From NCBI RefSeq assembly GCF_021462225.1, contig NC_061801.1, positions 10,660,125-10,724,124 on the forward strand: a stretch of 64,000 nucleotides of DNA, written 5' to 3'. The notes under the pieces were generated by a model. That model was not told where the DNA came from. It was given only the letters and a program-made list of their open reading frames with translations, and did not search any database. Positions 11,083-22,156 of this stretch are shown piece after piece (the first letter of the stretch is position 1; the number at the start of each line of letters is the position of its first letter). A program made the translations under genes and the position numbers. This DNA comes from Girardinichthys multiradiatus (lineage: Eukaryota; Chordata; Actinopteri; Cyprinodontiformes; Goodeidae).

Positions 11083-11531
11083 CATTTTGAACTTGAATGC
11101 GTTCCTGTTGAAGATTTTTTCAGTCCATTTTGTAACAAATATTGTTTCTGTGGATATATTTTGCCATAATAAAAACAAATGTGTTTTCAGATTCTGAGGT
11201 GCAACTTTCTTTATTTGGTGAGCGTTACAAAAGAACTAGGGCGAGATGCTGTTTGGCCCAGGATTTAATGGGTGCAGCTATTTTTATTTCCTTTTTTTTA
11301 TGAATGGATTGTTCACAAACACTGTATTTTACAGATTTCAAAGTACAACCTTTAACCCCATATATTGTGAGGTGTTCTAAGGTCTATAAGCCCCCCTAAG
11401 GTCTATAAGCTATTTATAAACAATGATTTCATAGCCCCATCAGAGGATCTTGAACCTAAGAATGACACCCAGGATAAAGGTGTTCTAGTCAAAATCAGTT
11501 ATCTATTTTAAAGCAATCTTTTGGTAACAAT

Positions 11532-11919
11532 ACAAACAATCCAGGGCTGCACGGTGGCGCAGTTGGTAGCACTGTTGCCTTGCAGCAAGAAGATCCTGGG
11601 TTCAATTCCCAACTGGGGGTCTTTCTGCATGGAGTTTGCATGTTCTCCCCGTGCATGCGTGGGTTCTCACCGGGTACTCCGGCTTCCTCCCACAGTCCAA
11701 AGACATGCCTGTTAGGTTAATTGGTCTCTCTAAATTGCCCTTAGGTGTATGAATGAGTGTGTGCATATTTGTTTGTGTGTTGCCCTGCGATGGACTGGCG
11801 ACCTGTCCAGGGTGTACCCGGCCTCTCGCCCATAGACTGCTGGAGATAGGCACCAGCTCCCCCGCGACCCACTATGGAATAAGCGGTAGAAAATGACTGA
11901 CTGACTGACAAACAATCCA
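11532..11919 (+). mobile_element. Full-length tRNA-derived SINE with 12-bp TSD
   Basis: Body 11544-11907. An A-box-like GTGGCGCAGTTGGTAGC and B-box-like GGGTTCAATTCCC mark the tRNA-derived head. The body carries CATGTTCTCCCCGTGCATG and CTTCCTCCCACAGTCC, and the tail has GCGATGGACTGGCGACCTGT and AAGCGGTAGAAAATGACTG with a short (ACTG)n end. Perfect direct repeats ACAAACAATCCA flank it at 11532-11543 and 11908-11919. This SINE type is common in percomorph fish. The tail probably matches that of the partner LINE. Confidence 0.9.
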
Positions 11920-12022
11920 TTAATTTTCTATACCCTCTTCTTCTGTACGGGGTTGCAGGGGAGCTGGTGCCTATCTCCAGCAGTCTACGGGTGAGAAGCG
12001 GGGTACACCCTGGACAGTTCAT
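11920..12022 (-). mobile_element. 3' fragment of the same SINE, inverted
   Basis: The plus strand reads as the reverse complement of the SINE tail: GGTGCCTATCTCCAGCAG and CGGGGTACACCCTGGACAG. It is 5'-truncated and older than its neighbour, which inserted next to its tail, so two copies now meet tail to tail. Confidence 0.85.
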
Positions 12023-12655
12023 ATCTGCATCTTTCACTATGTTGTACATACATGGTAGCCATATTAGATGCTAAATTGGGCCGCTTGACCTTCCCAGTCA
12101 GGACTCCACTCCAGGTGGTGTTTTTCTGACTGGGAATTTGGAAAATCCAACTTTCCAGAACAAAGTGAATCCACCATAAAAGCAAGCCTTAGGTACATGA
12201 TTGTATTTCAGTTTGAGTTTTTAAATAGCTAAAATCAGCTAAAACAGCGGATCTGTCCGACCAGCTGTTTGCTTTCCACTGCTTCGAGGATCTTCACTTC
12301 CCTACAAACATACAGTTGATGCCACATCTTTCTATTACTTTAAAACCCTAAACTATTTATTTAGGCTCAGTGTTTTGCCTTATCTAACTTACTCACTGGA
12401 AAGAATAAGTTCTAATTAATATACTGTCAAAATGTTCTATTAAATCGGCTGTCATAGGAGAAGGAAAAACAAACCTAAAAATGAAATTTGTACCATTTTA
12501 AAAAACACTGGAAAAAATAGTCAAAATTCTTCTGTTACTGTTGTGTTATTAACACTAATAGATCAGATCTTGAATATATAAATAATCCAGTCCATCCAGT
12601 TACCAAGTGTGTTGGAGTTGGTTTTTACTCACATTTATCTGAAATGTATATGTGT
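12023..12655. other. AT-rich intergenic sequence
   Basis: No ORF or repeat assigned. A stretch around 12050-12170 (CTGACTGGGAATTTGGAAAATCC) resembles lines near 28440-28560 and may be an old dispersed repeat. Confidence 0.3.
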
Positions 12656-12659
12656 CTTT

Positions 12660-13030
12660 TAGCCCTCTTCGTAAAATGAAGACATCACGTCTCCACCAAT
12701 GCCCCTGTGTTTTATGAAGGGTCCCTGACAAATAGGGGCTCCTCGCCACGCTCGGGCGGCCCCCTTCACTCTGCTCTCGGCCTGTTTACATAGCACCAGG
12801 ACCATTTCCACATATTAAACAAATCTTCGCCTGAGGGGGACATCTATAATCCGCTAACGGGTCACCGACAAGACAGTTATAAATGCCCATGTCCGGTGGT
12901 GGGGGTGGAATAAATGTCCGTGTCCAAAGATGACCTTCCTTGAATACAGCACCTGCAGCTCTGAGCAGTTTATTACACCACAGCTGAAAAAAAAAATGAA
13001 AGGAAAGGAAGAAAAAAAAGCTATATCCCA
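12660..13030. promoter_or_regulatory. Candidate conserved non-coding element
   Basis: CpG-retaining, repeat-free block (CTCGCCACGCTCGGGCGGCC, ATAATCCGCTAACGGGTCACCG) between AT-rich flanks. The minus ORF across it has no domain. Composition and sharp boundaries suggest a regulatory element. Confidence 0.35.
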
Positions 13031-13259
13031 AAATGTTTTATTAGATTGTTATTAAATGGTTGATTGCAACAACAAGACAAAAAAATATATTTCTAAAACC
13101 AGCCTCAGTCCACACTCCTAACACAATCCTAGCGTTAAGTACCCATCACCATTTATCAGCTTTTATTACCACTTGAAAGACTTTGAGACATAATAATAAC
13201 AGGAGACATTTTTCCAACAAATAGAACGGCCAGTAAAATAGATCAGTAAAACACAGAGT

Positions 13260-13800
13260 GGATCTTGGACCAATTTAATTCATTATTCCACATTACAGCC
13301 TTATGAATTCCTCAAATTCGATAACAAGCACTCAATTCACTCTATTATGTAAGTTGAATTAGACTTTGCATAAAAAAAAAACAGAAGAAGAAAAGTTGTA
13401 GGGTTATTCAATGGCTTCTTGAATAAAATGTAATTTGTGAGAGAATTTGTTGTATCTGTCACAAATATTCACAATTAGCAGTGGTAATTATTTGGTAGTT
13501 TCTGCAATTACGGCCTAAACGGTTAAATTCGGAACTGTGTGGAGGCCTAATTGGTCTAAATGTGATATTTTGCATATTTGCATAATGAGGAAATTGGTAG
13601 AAAATTGTGTTCATTCATTTGTGAAAAATCCTATGAATTTTATGAATTCCAAAGGCCTGTTCCTGCAGTCTGTGACTTTGCCGGCTGTTCCCTGAGGAGC
13701 CCGGTGGAAAGTGGGGCACAGGCAGGGCGCCAGATGGAGGTGATTTCAAAGAGAGAGGAGAAAGTGTAAGTGGGGTTTTGCAGAACTTCTTGTCTGCAGT
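13260..13800. promoter_or_regulatory. Candidate conserved non-coding element
   Basis: Contains TTACGGCCTAAACGGTTAAATTCGG, GGCCTAATTGGTC, repeated GCATATTTGCATAATG (octamer-like ATTTGCAT) and TATGAATTTTATGAATTCC, followed by GC-richer sequence to 13760. Repeat-free, with no coding frame. Confidence 0.4.
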
Positions 13801-14068
13801 TGTAGACCTGTGAAGATTTAAGTTAGCCTGGTTTAGTCATCGTGCTTTTTGCCTTAACTATAAAAAATAATTTTGGAGCATTTTAGCCATTTAAGTCATT
13901 TAAAGTTTTAAGAGTTTTAAAGTCCAATGTTTAATATTGGTTAGATTCTAATATTTACTATTTTATTGTGCTAATAAATCCAACATAAACCAATTGATTG
14001 AATATAACTGTAGATATTGGTTCATGTTCGGTCTCCAGCAGAGAACAGTGAGGGGGATATGCTTTTAT

Positions 14069-14458
14069 GGGTTGTGTTATTATTATAGGCTGCATGGTGG
14101 TGCAGTTGGTAGCACCGTTGCTTTGCAGCTAGGAGGTCCTGGGTTGGAATCAAATTCAAATCTTGCTGCATGGAACTTACATGTTCTCCCCGTGCATGAA
14201 TGGGTTGCTTCGGGGTACTCTGGCTTCCTCCCACAGTCCAAAAACATGATTGAATACCCTGATTTCCCCTTACATATGAGTGTGTTTGTGCATGGATGTT
14301 TGTCGTGTGTGTCTCTGTGTAGCCCGCTGATGGAATGCCTACTTGTCCATGGTGTACCCTGCCAGTTGCCCAATAGCTGCTGGAGATAGGCCCCAGCAAC
14401 CCCCCACGACCCTGCAAGGTCAAGTGAGTATAGACAATGGATGGATGGGTTGTTTTAT
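14069..14458 (+). mobile_element. Full-length but degenerate SINE
   Basis: Second near-complete copy of the SINE seen at 11544: GGCTGCATGGTGGTGCAGTTGG head from about 14088, B box disrupted, body and tail ending in (ATGG)n. Flanking GGGTTGTGTTAT (14069-14080) and GGGTTGTTTTAT (14447-14458) match at 11 of 12 positions and are the likely TSD. More diverged than the 11544 copy, so probably older. Confidence 0.85.
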
Positions 14459-15260
14459 AGATGAATATATCACTTTGCAAAATCTTAAGAACTGTCATAA
14501 GACGTATGGTTGAGCAAGTTTCTGTGTTGGAGTAGGAATTAGGGATATTGTTAACGCTTAAGTCAAACTTACATGCATGAACCTCTAAGCTAAACGGTAC
14601 ATGGTTAACAAGACATCTTGTTAGAATAGAATAAAATAGTTTACCACTGTTTTTTGCTCAGTCATAAACCAGTTCTTATTTGGTGTTTATTTGTATCATG
14701 GGAGGACAACCCAGATGTGCAAAATGATCTTAATAATTGTTTAGAATTGAACTAATCTAGTCTAGTCAGTACATTAAAAAAATTCACTGATATTTAACAA
14801 TTTTATTGAAGTTTCTTTTAGTTGTTGAACTTAAATAACTTCTAATCAAAAATGTTGATGGAAATCAACTAAAATAAATTGTAGAAGGGGACGTTAAAAC
14901 CGTCATTCAATGCATTCATGGTTTTAGAACAGATACAGTAACAAATGCAGCCACATTTGTTTTATTTGTGTTTCCATTTTATTTTGTATGACAATCTCTA
15001 TCATAGGGATTATTGTTAGTTGCTAGTGGTTTGTTGGTTCTTCTGATTCAATTTGTATTTTATTTTAGAAAAAGTAGAAAATGTGACAACAAATTAATCT
15101 GTAATTTGTATATTTAGAGCCTGACATGTTTAATTCTCCAGAGCACAAAATATGTCAGCTTTTTTCCATACTGATGACCTATGCTCTGGATGACTTCTGG
15201 CCACTGCATGTCAGCTGCTGACAGGGTGATAAACCATGTGGGAATTCCAAGTTGTTGCAC
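14459..15260. other. AT-rich intergenic sequence
   Basis: Nothing recognised. Confidence 0.4.
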
Positions 15261-15261
15261 C

Positions 15262-15475
15262 ATGGTCTGGCAATGACAAAGAATCCCTCAAAAATAATCC
15301 TGGATCCAGATGGTGGTCTGCATCACCACCAAAATCTAATCATCTGTTCCCTGTCCTAATACACACCTTGTCTGGAAGTTTAATTCGAACCTGTTCAAAA
15401 CGTTTTGAGATATTTTGTAAACAGACAGACAGACAGTGACAAAAACATAACCTCCTTGGCAGAGGTAAAAAAACT
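15262..15475 (+). repeat. Interspersed repeat ending at (GACA)n
   Basis: TCCTGGATCCAGATGGTGGTC, CATCACCACCAAAATCTAATC, ACAGACAGACAGACAG and CATAACCTCCTTGGCAGAGGTAA form a pattern I recognise as a dispersed fish repeat. Its family name and mechanism are not known to me. It has no ORF. Confidence 0.45.
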
Positions 15476-16040
15476 GCAGAGGCCTAAATTAGCTGACTGC
15501 TGCTACCAGAAATCAAATTCTCAGTGTTTAAAACAGCTCAAACAGGCCACCAAATTGTGTATTTTTACCATGTTTCACCTCATGCTATCAACCTATAATT
15601 CAACCATGAACAATGATCTGAATATGAACATATTTACTGTGGTGGACTGCTAGTTGGAGTATTTAATCATGAACTGCGTGGTGGAAGCAGCTACAGACGT
15701 TCGTTCACGTGAAGTCTCCACCATGAAACGAGACGTTTGTTATGTTTCCAATGACAAATCCTTGCTCATCTGGTGTTGCTGCTGTTCTAAGACGTTGTTA
15801 CCCTGTCCCAAATCATCCGAGCTAATTCAAGTTAAGAGCATGTTTACTGCAGCAGGTAAGGCGGCAACTACTCATACCTGCCTCACACAACATGTCGCAA
15901 AACGTAGCCACAGTATTATTGAGCAGATTTGTGATAGTGCGCATTTATTCAGAATTATTTTAAATTAAATTAATTAGTAAATTTACCAGAACATTTGAAG
16001 ATTTATCATTTGAATTTATTTTGCAGACTAACTGATTGAT
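15476..16040. other. Intergenic sequence
   Basis: Small ORFs at 15405-15968 show no domain or composition typical of coding sequence. Nothing else recognised. Confidence 0.3.
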
Positions 16041-16255
16041 AATTATAAAATGTCCCTTATTAGAGTGGTCAAAAATCCAGTGGAGTTACCTTGAGAAGTC
16101 AGCTTGAGTGGTCCACCTGTGTGTAATTTAATCTTTGCTGGCCTGTAAAGGTCTCAAAGGTTTCTTAGAGAACATTAGTGAATGATTAGCATCATGAAGT
16201 GCAAAAAACACAGCAAACAGGTAATTGATAACGTTGTGAAAATTGTTAAAGAAGG

Positions 16256-16958
16256 GTTAGTGTTATGATTATGGCACGTCTGCTCTACCCTGTCTCCCTG
16301 GCTGCAATCAGCAGATTAGATGCACCTGGTGGCTGCTGCAGTGCATTGCAATCTGTGGCATGCCATACACCTGTGTCTTCCCTGATATATACCGACTCTG
16401 ACAAGCAGACGGTGCCAGATTTTTGAAAGCCATCGTGTGAGTAGATATCCAGCGTTCCTTCCTGTCGGATCATTGTTCTTGACCTTGCCTTGCCTTTTGG
16501 ATTTATGCCTCTGCCTGCTCCCTGTCGGACTATTTGGATTTTGGTTGTCGACCTTGTTTCCTGCATCTAGTTTATGCCTCTGCCTGCCCCTTGCCTGACG
16601 CCTCTTGTTCCGATCGTTGACCCTGTTTCTGTTCTTGGATTATTGAGCCAGTCTAGCCCTCGGATTATTCAGCCTGGAGTCACTTCTTACCTGTGCTGTG
16701 GAGATCACCGCCTGCCACCCACTGAGGTTTCCCCTCTGGGTTTCAAGTTCCACTCAAGACAAAAGCAGGTTAGTGACTTTTCTGATCCCTGCAAAATCTG
16801 GAGAGACTACAAGTCACTAATCCCTCTTTCTGCCTCAGTGATTCCTGGAAGCTGTGAGGAGTGTTACTTGTGTGACGTGGCTGAATAAACCTTTTAAACT
16901 TTCAGTACTGTGTCTGGCTGAATCTTGGCTCCGCCTTTTTCTGATTCATAGCAGTTAG
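16256..16958. mobile_element. Solo LTR with TSD GTTAG
   Basis: LTR 16261-16953 (693 bp), beginning TGTTATG and ending AGCA, flanked by GTTAG at 16256-16260 and 16954-16958. It has a pyrimidine-rich interior, AATAAA at about 16884 and a TGTGTCTGGCTGAATCTTGGC end, as in fish Ty3/gypsy LTRs read on the plus strand. No internal region remains, so it arose by LTR-LTR recombination. The two ORFs inside it are not genes. Its sequence is unlike the LTRs at 46901 and 56245. Confidence 0.85.
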
Positions 16959-17065
16959 GTTATAAAAATGGAAAAAATAAATGGGAAGCAGTATGTTACA
17001 ACTGTAAAGGTTGTGCTATACTACTTTAAGAGGCTGTAAATGTCTTGCCAGAGATAAAATGAAAT

Positions 17066-19307
17066 GGTTTAGAAAAAAGGGTTGCTCCTCGCAGGACCCG
17101 GCCAGGCCAAGCCCGAAGGAGAGATGCGAGGCCATCCCCCAGTGGGCCCATCACCTGTAGGGGGAACCGTGAGGGACCGGTGTGAAGAGGATTGGGTGGC
17201 AGACGAAGGTGGAGACCTCGGCGACCCAATCCCCAGATGCTTAGGCTGGCTCTAGGGACGTGGAATGTCATCTCACTGGGGGGGAAGGAGCCTGAGCTTG
17301 TGTGGGAAATATTGACTAGAAATAGTCGGGCTCACCTCCACGCAGAGCGTGGGCTCTGGAACCCATCTCCTTGAGAGAGGCTGGACTCTTTTCTACACTG
17401 GAGTGGCCCAACGGGAGAGGCGGTGGGCTGGGGTGGGTTTGCTTGTTGCCCCCCAGCTCAGCCGTCTCGTGCTGGGGTTTACCCCAGTGGATGAGAGGGT
17501 CGCATCCCTGCGCCTTCGGGTTGGGGACAGGTCTCTGACTGTCGTTTCGGCCTACGGGCCAGGGGGTAGTGCGCAGTACCCGGCCTTCTTGGCGTCCCTG
17601 TCGGGGGTGCTGGATAGTGCCCCCTCCCGGGGACTTCAACGCCCACGTGGGAAATGACAGTGACACCTAGAGAGGTGTGATTGGGAGGAATGGAATCCCC
17701 GATTTGAATCCGAGAAGTGTTTCGTTATTGGACTTCTGTGCTAGTCACGGATTGTCCATAATGAACACCATGTTCAAGCGTAAGGGTGTCCATCAGTGTA
17801 CTTGGCACCAGGATACCCTAGGGACACCCTAGAGATCCGCCCTGAGTACCTCAAGTCTCTGGATGTTGTAGGGCTGTCATGGTTGACACGCCTCTTCAAC
17901 ATTGCGTGGCGGCCGGAGACAGTGCCTCTGGACTGGCAGATTGGGGTGGTGGTCCCCCTTCATAAGAAGGGTGACCGGAGGGTGTGTTCCAACTACAGGG
18001 GGATCACACTCCTCAGCCTCCGTGGTAAGCCCTACGCCAGGGTATTGGAGAGGAGAGTCCGGCCGATAGTCAAACCTCGGCTTCAGGAGGAGCAGTGCGT
18101 GTTTTCGTCCCGGCCGTGAAACACTGGATCAGCTCTATACCCTCTACAGGGTACTTGAGGGTTCATGGAAGTTTGGCCAACCGGTCCACATGTGTTTTGT
18201 TCACCTGGAGAAGGCATTCGACTGTGTCCCTTGTGGTGCCCTGTGGGGAGTGCTCTAGGAGTATGGAATCGGGGGCCCTTTATTAGGGACCATTCGGTCT
18301 CTGTACAAGCAGAGCAGGAGTTTGGTCCGCATTGCCGGCACTAAGTCGGATCTGTTCCCGGTGCATGTTGGACTCCGGCAGGGCTGCCCTTTGTCACTGG
18401 TTCTGTTCATAACTTTTATGGACAGGATTTCTAGGCGCAGCCAAGGGCGGAGGGGATCTGGTTTGGGGACCAGAGGATTTCGTCTCTTCTTTTTGCGGAT
18501 GACGTGGTCCTGCTGGCCCCCTCTAGCCAAGACCTCCAGCATGCGCTGGGGCGGTTCGCAGCTGAGTGTGAAGCGGCTGGGATGAAGATCAGCTCCTCCA
18601 AGTCCGAGGCCATGGTTCTTGACCGGAAAAGGGTGGCTTGTCCTCTTCAGGTTGGAGGGGAGTTCCTGCCTCAAGTGGAGGAGTTCAAGTATCTAGGGGT
18701 CTTGTTCACGATTGAGGGAAGAATGGAGCGGGAGATTGACACACAGATCGGTGCGGCTGCTGCAGTAACGGGGGCGCTGTGCTGGTCCGTTGTGGTGAAG
18801 AGAGAGCTGACCCGAAAAGCGAAGCTCTCAATGTACCGGTCCGTCTACTTTCCTACCCTCACCTAAGGCCATGAACTTTGGGTCATGACCGAAAGAACGA
18901 GATCCCAGATACAAGTGGCTGAAATGAGCTTCCTCCGTAGGGTGGCCGGGCACTCCCATAGAGATAGGATGAGGAGCTCGGCCATCCGGGAGGGGTTCGG
19001 AGTAGAGCCGCTGCCCCTCCACATTGAGAGGAGCCCGTTGAGGTGGCTCGGGCATCTATATCGGATGCCTCCTGGACGCCTTCCTCGGGAGGTGTTCCAG
19101 GCACGTCCCACCGAGAGGAGGCCCAGGGGACGGCCCAGGACACGCTGGAGGGACTATGTCTCTCGGCTGGCCTGGGAACGCCTTGGGCTCCCCCCGGAGG
19201 AGCTGGAGGAGGTGTGTGGGGAGAGGGACGTCTGGGCGTCTCTGCTGAGTCTGCTGCCCTGCGACCCAGTCCCAGATAAAGGGGAAGACGACAACGGTTT
19301 AGAAAAA
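17066..19307 (+). mobile_element. RTE-type LINE, internally deleted, 12-bp TSD
   Basis: Non-LTR retrotransposon 17078-19295 between direct repeats GGTTTAGAAAAA (17066-17077 and 19296-19307). It spans from just upstream of the endonuclease to the 3' end (AGATAAAGGGGAAGACGAC). A large deletion near 17815 joins the end of the endonuclease to the start of the reverse transcriptase, giving 2.2 kb rather than the usual 3 kb or more. GC-rich against AT-rich host DNA. Confidence 0.9.
17190..19290 (+). pseudogene. RTE-type LINE polyprotein (endonuclease and reverse transcriptase), broken
   Basis: Encoded an AP-type endonuclease and reverse transcriptase for target-primed reverse transcription. Endonuclease pieces: GTWNV near 17255, then VDERVASLRLRVG and SLTVVSAYGP near 17490-17560, and a GDFNAHVGN-type stretch in another frame near 17630, so a frameshift lies there. 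The catalytic domain's C-terminal part and the RT start are deleted near 17815. RT pieces: LEKAFDCVP near 18205, RQGCPLS near 18375, the active-site box FADDVV at about 18492-18509 and KYLGVLF near 18690. The C-terminal region has HLYRMPPGRLPREVF and RGRPRTRW (near 19055-19150). At least four frame changes and several stops. The clade call (RTE, Rex3/Expander-like) is by recognition. Confidence 0.88.
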
Positions 19308-19722
19308 TACACGGAATCTGTGGCAAGACCCGTAAATTGGTGTTCTAGGAAGCCGTCTTTCCCATCTGGCTGAGCTTTAACTATTTTCCAAACAACAGAC
19401 AAACATTTCAGTTTTGACACGTACAAAACTGAGAGAGACAAACCTCCAGACAAACCTCAGACTTCACACTGTAACTGAGGTGAAAGTTGGTTCTATGAAA
19501 TATTGACTCAGGAACTGAACACAAATGCATGCCACACTTTTCACATTTTTAGACTTATATTAAAAACTATTAATCATTTCCTTCTAATTCACAATTACTC
19601 ATCAATTTGTGTTGGTCTGTCACATAAAATCCCAGTACCATACACTGAAGTTAGTGGCTGTAACCTGACAAAATCTGAAAACGTTCAAAGGGTGTGAATA
19701 CTTTTGCTAAGCACTGTATCCT

Positions 19723-20100
19723 TCAAGTGCTTTTAATTATTTCAAGCCATTTTTATTCAACTGTTTACAGCATTTTACAAAAGTAACAATAACTTTGAAC
19801 AGAAAAATTGCAGTATTGGTGTATTAAACCAGCAAAAACACTTAAATAAATACTTTCTCTGCTGCAGAAAGCTACATTTCGTTAAGAAGTAAAAACATGT
19901 GCTGAGCCACTTTTGTAAAACACATGCATTACTTTCAGCTGACTCTTCACTTTCTTCTGCTGGCCTGTTTATTTTTCAGTTTCTAAAGAAAAGAAAGCAC
20001 ACATAAAAACTTAAAATTGCAGTGTTCGTATTTTAATGGGAATCAGGTTGTTTATGTTTTGTGTTTCAAGAATCATCCACATTAATTAAACTTTGACAGT
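19723..20100. other. AT-rich intergenic sequence
   Basis: Nothing recognised. Confidence 0.4.
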
Positions 20101-20109
20101 TTCAATTAA

Positions 20110-20560
20110 AACTGTAGGCCTGTAATATTATGACGGGGTTCCCGCCGGGAAGTAAGCCGTCTCGAAACAAACAGCACAGGTTCAATGTAAAGGTTGAGTG
20201 GCTGATCACAGAGCCTTGACGAGGAGTTTTCGAGAGCGTACGCGCACACGTGCCTCTTTTCCTTTTTATTGTGCTTCCCTGTCATTACCCAGAACCTCAT
20301 AAAACTCATAGACAATAATGATCCTTCCATAGACTGTAATGATCCTGCCATTTCATGGGGTATTACGCTATAATGATGATGGTCCCCCCCTAACATTTGC
20401 ATCCCATCCAGCCTTTAGCTGCTGAGCTGCACCTCCATCTTACCTGGCATGGGTAATTTATAGAGCAAAGGCATGATTAAGACTCTCTGGAATAACACGA
20501 TCCAGCACAAAGATTTATTATGGGATCGTAAACCAAGAAGGCAAAAACAATCCACCTGCA
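20110..20560. promoter_or_regulatory. Candidate conserved non-coding element
   Basis: Repeat-free, with CpG-rich GAGAGCGTACGCGCACACG, CAATAATGATCC, TGTAATGATCC, GGGTATTACGCTATAATGATG and GGGTAATTTATAG. No plausible ORF. Dense ATTA-type cores with preserved CpG suggest an enhancer. Confidence 0.42.
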
Positions 20561-20929
20561 AGGTTTGCATGGTAGTTGTTTTTTTTTTTTTGTGTGGTCA
20601 GTGTTCAGAAATAAAGACATTCACGAAAACCCAACAATGACAGAAGACTAACGATGATGGTGAGGTGGGTGGGAAACCTGGGAAGAGAGGGGAGGGAATT
20701 AGGGTGTGGCAGAATCATAAAAATGCTTGAGAGGGAACGAGTGGGAAACAAACAAACGCAACTGTAGACGTGCTCTTTGGCCCAGAAATTGTTCTCCACT
20801 GTTCTTTACAAACAGAGAGACAACGTAAGGCACAAAGACAACACACACTCCGACACACACAGTTGCAGGAAGGAGGGGGCGAAAAAAAACAACAAGTCTG
20901 TGCGTATTTTACTCTGTGAGTTAATGGGA

Positions 20930-21440
20930 ATAAAATACCTTGGTGGATGAGTGCAGATGTGTTTGATACAAATAGTCATTTTCCTATTTGCTGCCTCATT
21001 GAGCATGATGAATGATGGGAGTCAGGGAGGCGGCGTGATGAATGGCAGCACCTTGGCTCCATTGCATGCCCTATTGATTCTCCTTCTTTATTACTCCTAC
21101 AACCCAGCTGGCTGCTCCTGCCCTCCCTTTACTCTCTGTTCTCCACTGCTGGGGGGAGAAAAGGAGAAATAGGTGTGTTTGTTGGGTTGAAGGGGCTTCT
21201 TCCTACTGTAAACCCCGCCTCTTACAGGAAAAACACAGAGCTGTGTGTGTCTGTGTAAACATGGAGGTGAACTAGCACAAAGTGTGTGTTTGCGTGTGTG
21301 TTTCTTGTGGTCTGCTGGGAATTCACGGATAGGGGAAAAAATGAGTTTTCTGATTAGCAGATTAGAGGCCAGCAGTCTCTAATAGGAACTTGGCTGGGAG
21401 CTGCTTAGTTAGAGGGAGCTCCCAGACTACTAGTAGGGGT
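20930..21440. promoter_or_regulatory. Candidate conserved non-coding element
   Basis: Two repeat-free blocks: 20930-21170 (TGCCTCATTGAGCATGATGAATGATGGG, CCCTATTGATTC) and 21335-21435 (TTTCTGATTAGCAGATTAGAGGCC, TCTCTAATAGG). No coding potential seen. Confidence 0.33.
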
Positions 21441-21904
21441 GGGGGGGATGATGGAAGGGGGGGACATTAAGCTAGAATTTAAAAAGAAAGAAAATTAGGT
21501 AATATGGGGGTATGTGGGGTTATTGAAGGAACTATTAATATATAATGAGTAAAATACATAACAGTTCAATTAAGATGCTTATTTCCGATAGGTCCTTAGC
21601 CTTAGGTTTATAGCTGTTCATTGGTCCTAAACCAACATAGACTGATATCATGTGCCTTCTATGGAAGTCATTGACCTAAAGAAGAGATAGGTGTGAGTGG
21701 TATTAAAACAGTGCATTTAAATTTGTCTACACTTGCTGACTACTCAAAGCATTTTACAATACTAGCTACATCACTAACACATGCACACAAATACCAATCA
21801 GTGGCTGAAAGGCTATGTTGATTTAATTTCCTCCTAGGTTATCATGCTGTTCCTCTAATATGAAATGGTTGATCTAAAATTATGGAAGGTTGGAGCATAG
21901 ATAC
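21441..21904. other. AT-rich intergenic sequence
   Basis: Nothing recognised. Confidence 0.35.
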
Positions 21905-22052
21905 CGTATTCCTTCCACAGTCCAAAACATGACTGTTAGGTTAATTGGTCTCTCTTAATTCCCCTTAGGTGTGAATGTGCATGGCTGTTTGTCCTATGTG
22001 TCTGTGTTCCACTGTGATGGATTGGTGACCTGTCCAGGGTGTACCCTGCCTC
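21905..22052 (+). mobile_element. 5'-truncated SINE copy
   Basis: Starts in the body (CTTCCACAGTCC) and continues through TTAGGTTAATTGGTCTCTC and GGTGACCTGTCCAGGGTGTACCC into the tetranucleotide tract. Same SINE family as at 11544. Confidence 0.85.
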
Positions 22053-22156
22053 GGATGGATGGATGGATGGATGGATGGATGGATGGATGGATGGATGGAT
22101 GGATGGATGGATGGATGGATGGATGGATGGATGGATGGATGGATGGATGGATGGAT
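22053..22156. repeat. (GGAT)26 microsatellite
   Basis: Uninterrupted 104-bp tract of 26 GGAT units, grown from the 3' tail of the SINE. It produces artefactual ORFs of WMDG or HPSI repeats on the two strands. Confidence 0.97.

Larger units (their letters stand above)
16045..19722 (+). mobile_element. Tc1-like element, family A, host of two nested insertions
   Basis: Family-A blocks appear in order around two insertions. GTCCACCTGTGTGTAATTTAATC to GAAGGGTTAG lies at 16105-16260. GTTAGGTTATAAAAATGG to GAAATGGTTTAGAAAAA lies at 16954-17077. GGAATCTGTGGCAAGACCC through ATGCATGCCACACTTTTCA to the right terminus GTGTGAATACTTTTGCTAAGCACTGTA lies at 19296-19722. Removing the solo LTR and the LINE rejoins one collinear, internally deleted Tc1. 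The left terminus was not found. Confidence 0.85.

Noticed and set aside
11521..14498. Cluster of ORFs on both strands at 11.5-12.0 and 14.0-14.5 kb
   Set aside because: All fall in SINE copies; identical translated motifs recur because the SINE recurs.
18885..19326. Overlapping long ORFs on both strands (162 and 147 codons)
   Set aside because: The plus ORF is the C-terminal part of the RTE LINE; the minus one is its GC-rich shadow.
22053..22156. Possible CRISPR-like array
   Set aside because: Pure tetranucleotide microsatellite without spacers, in a vertebrate genome.
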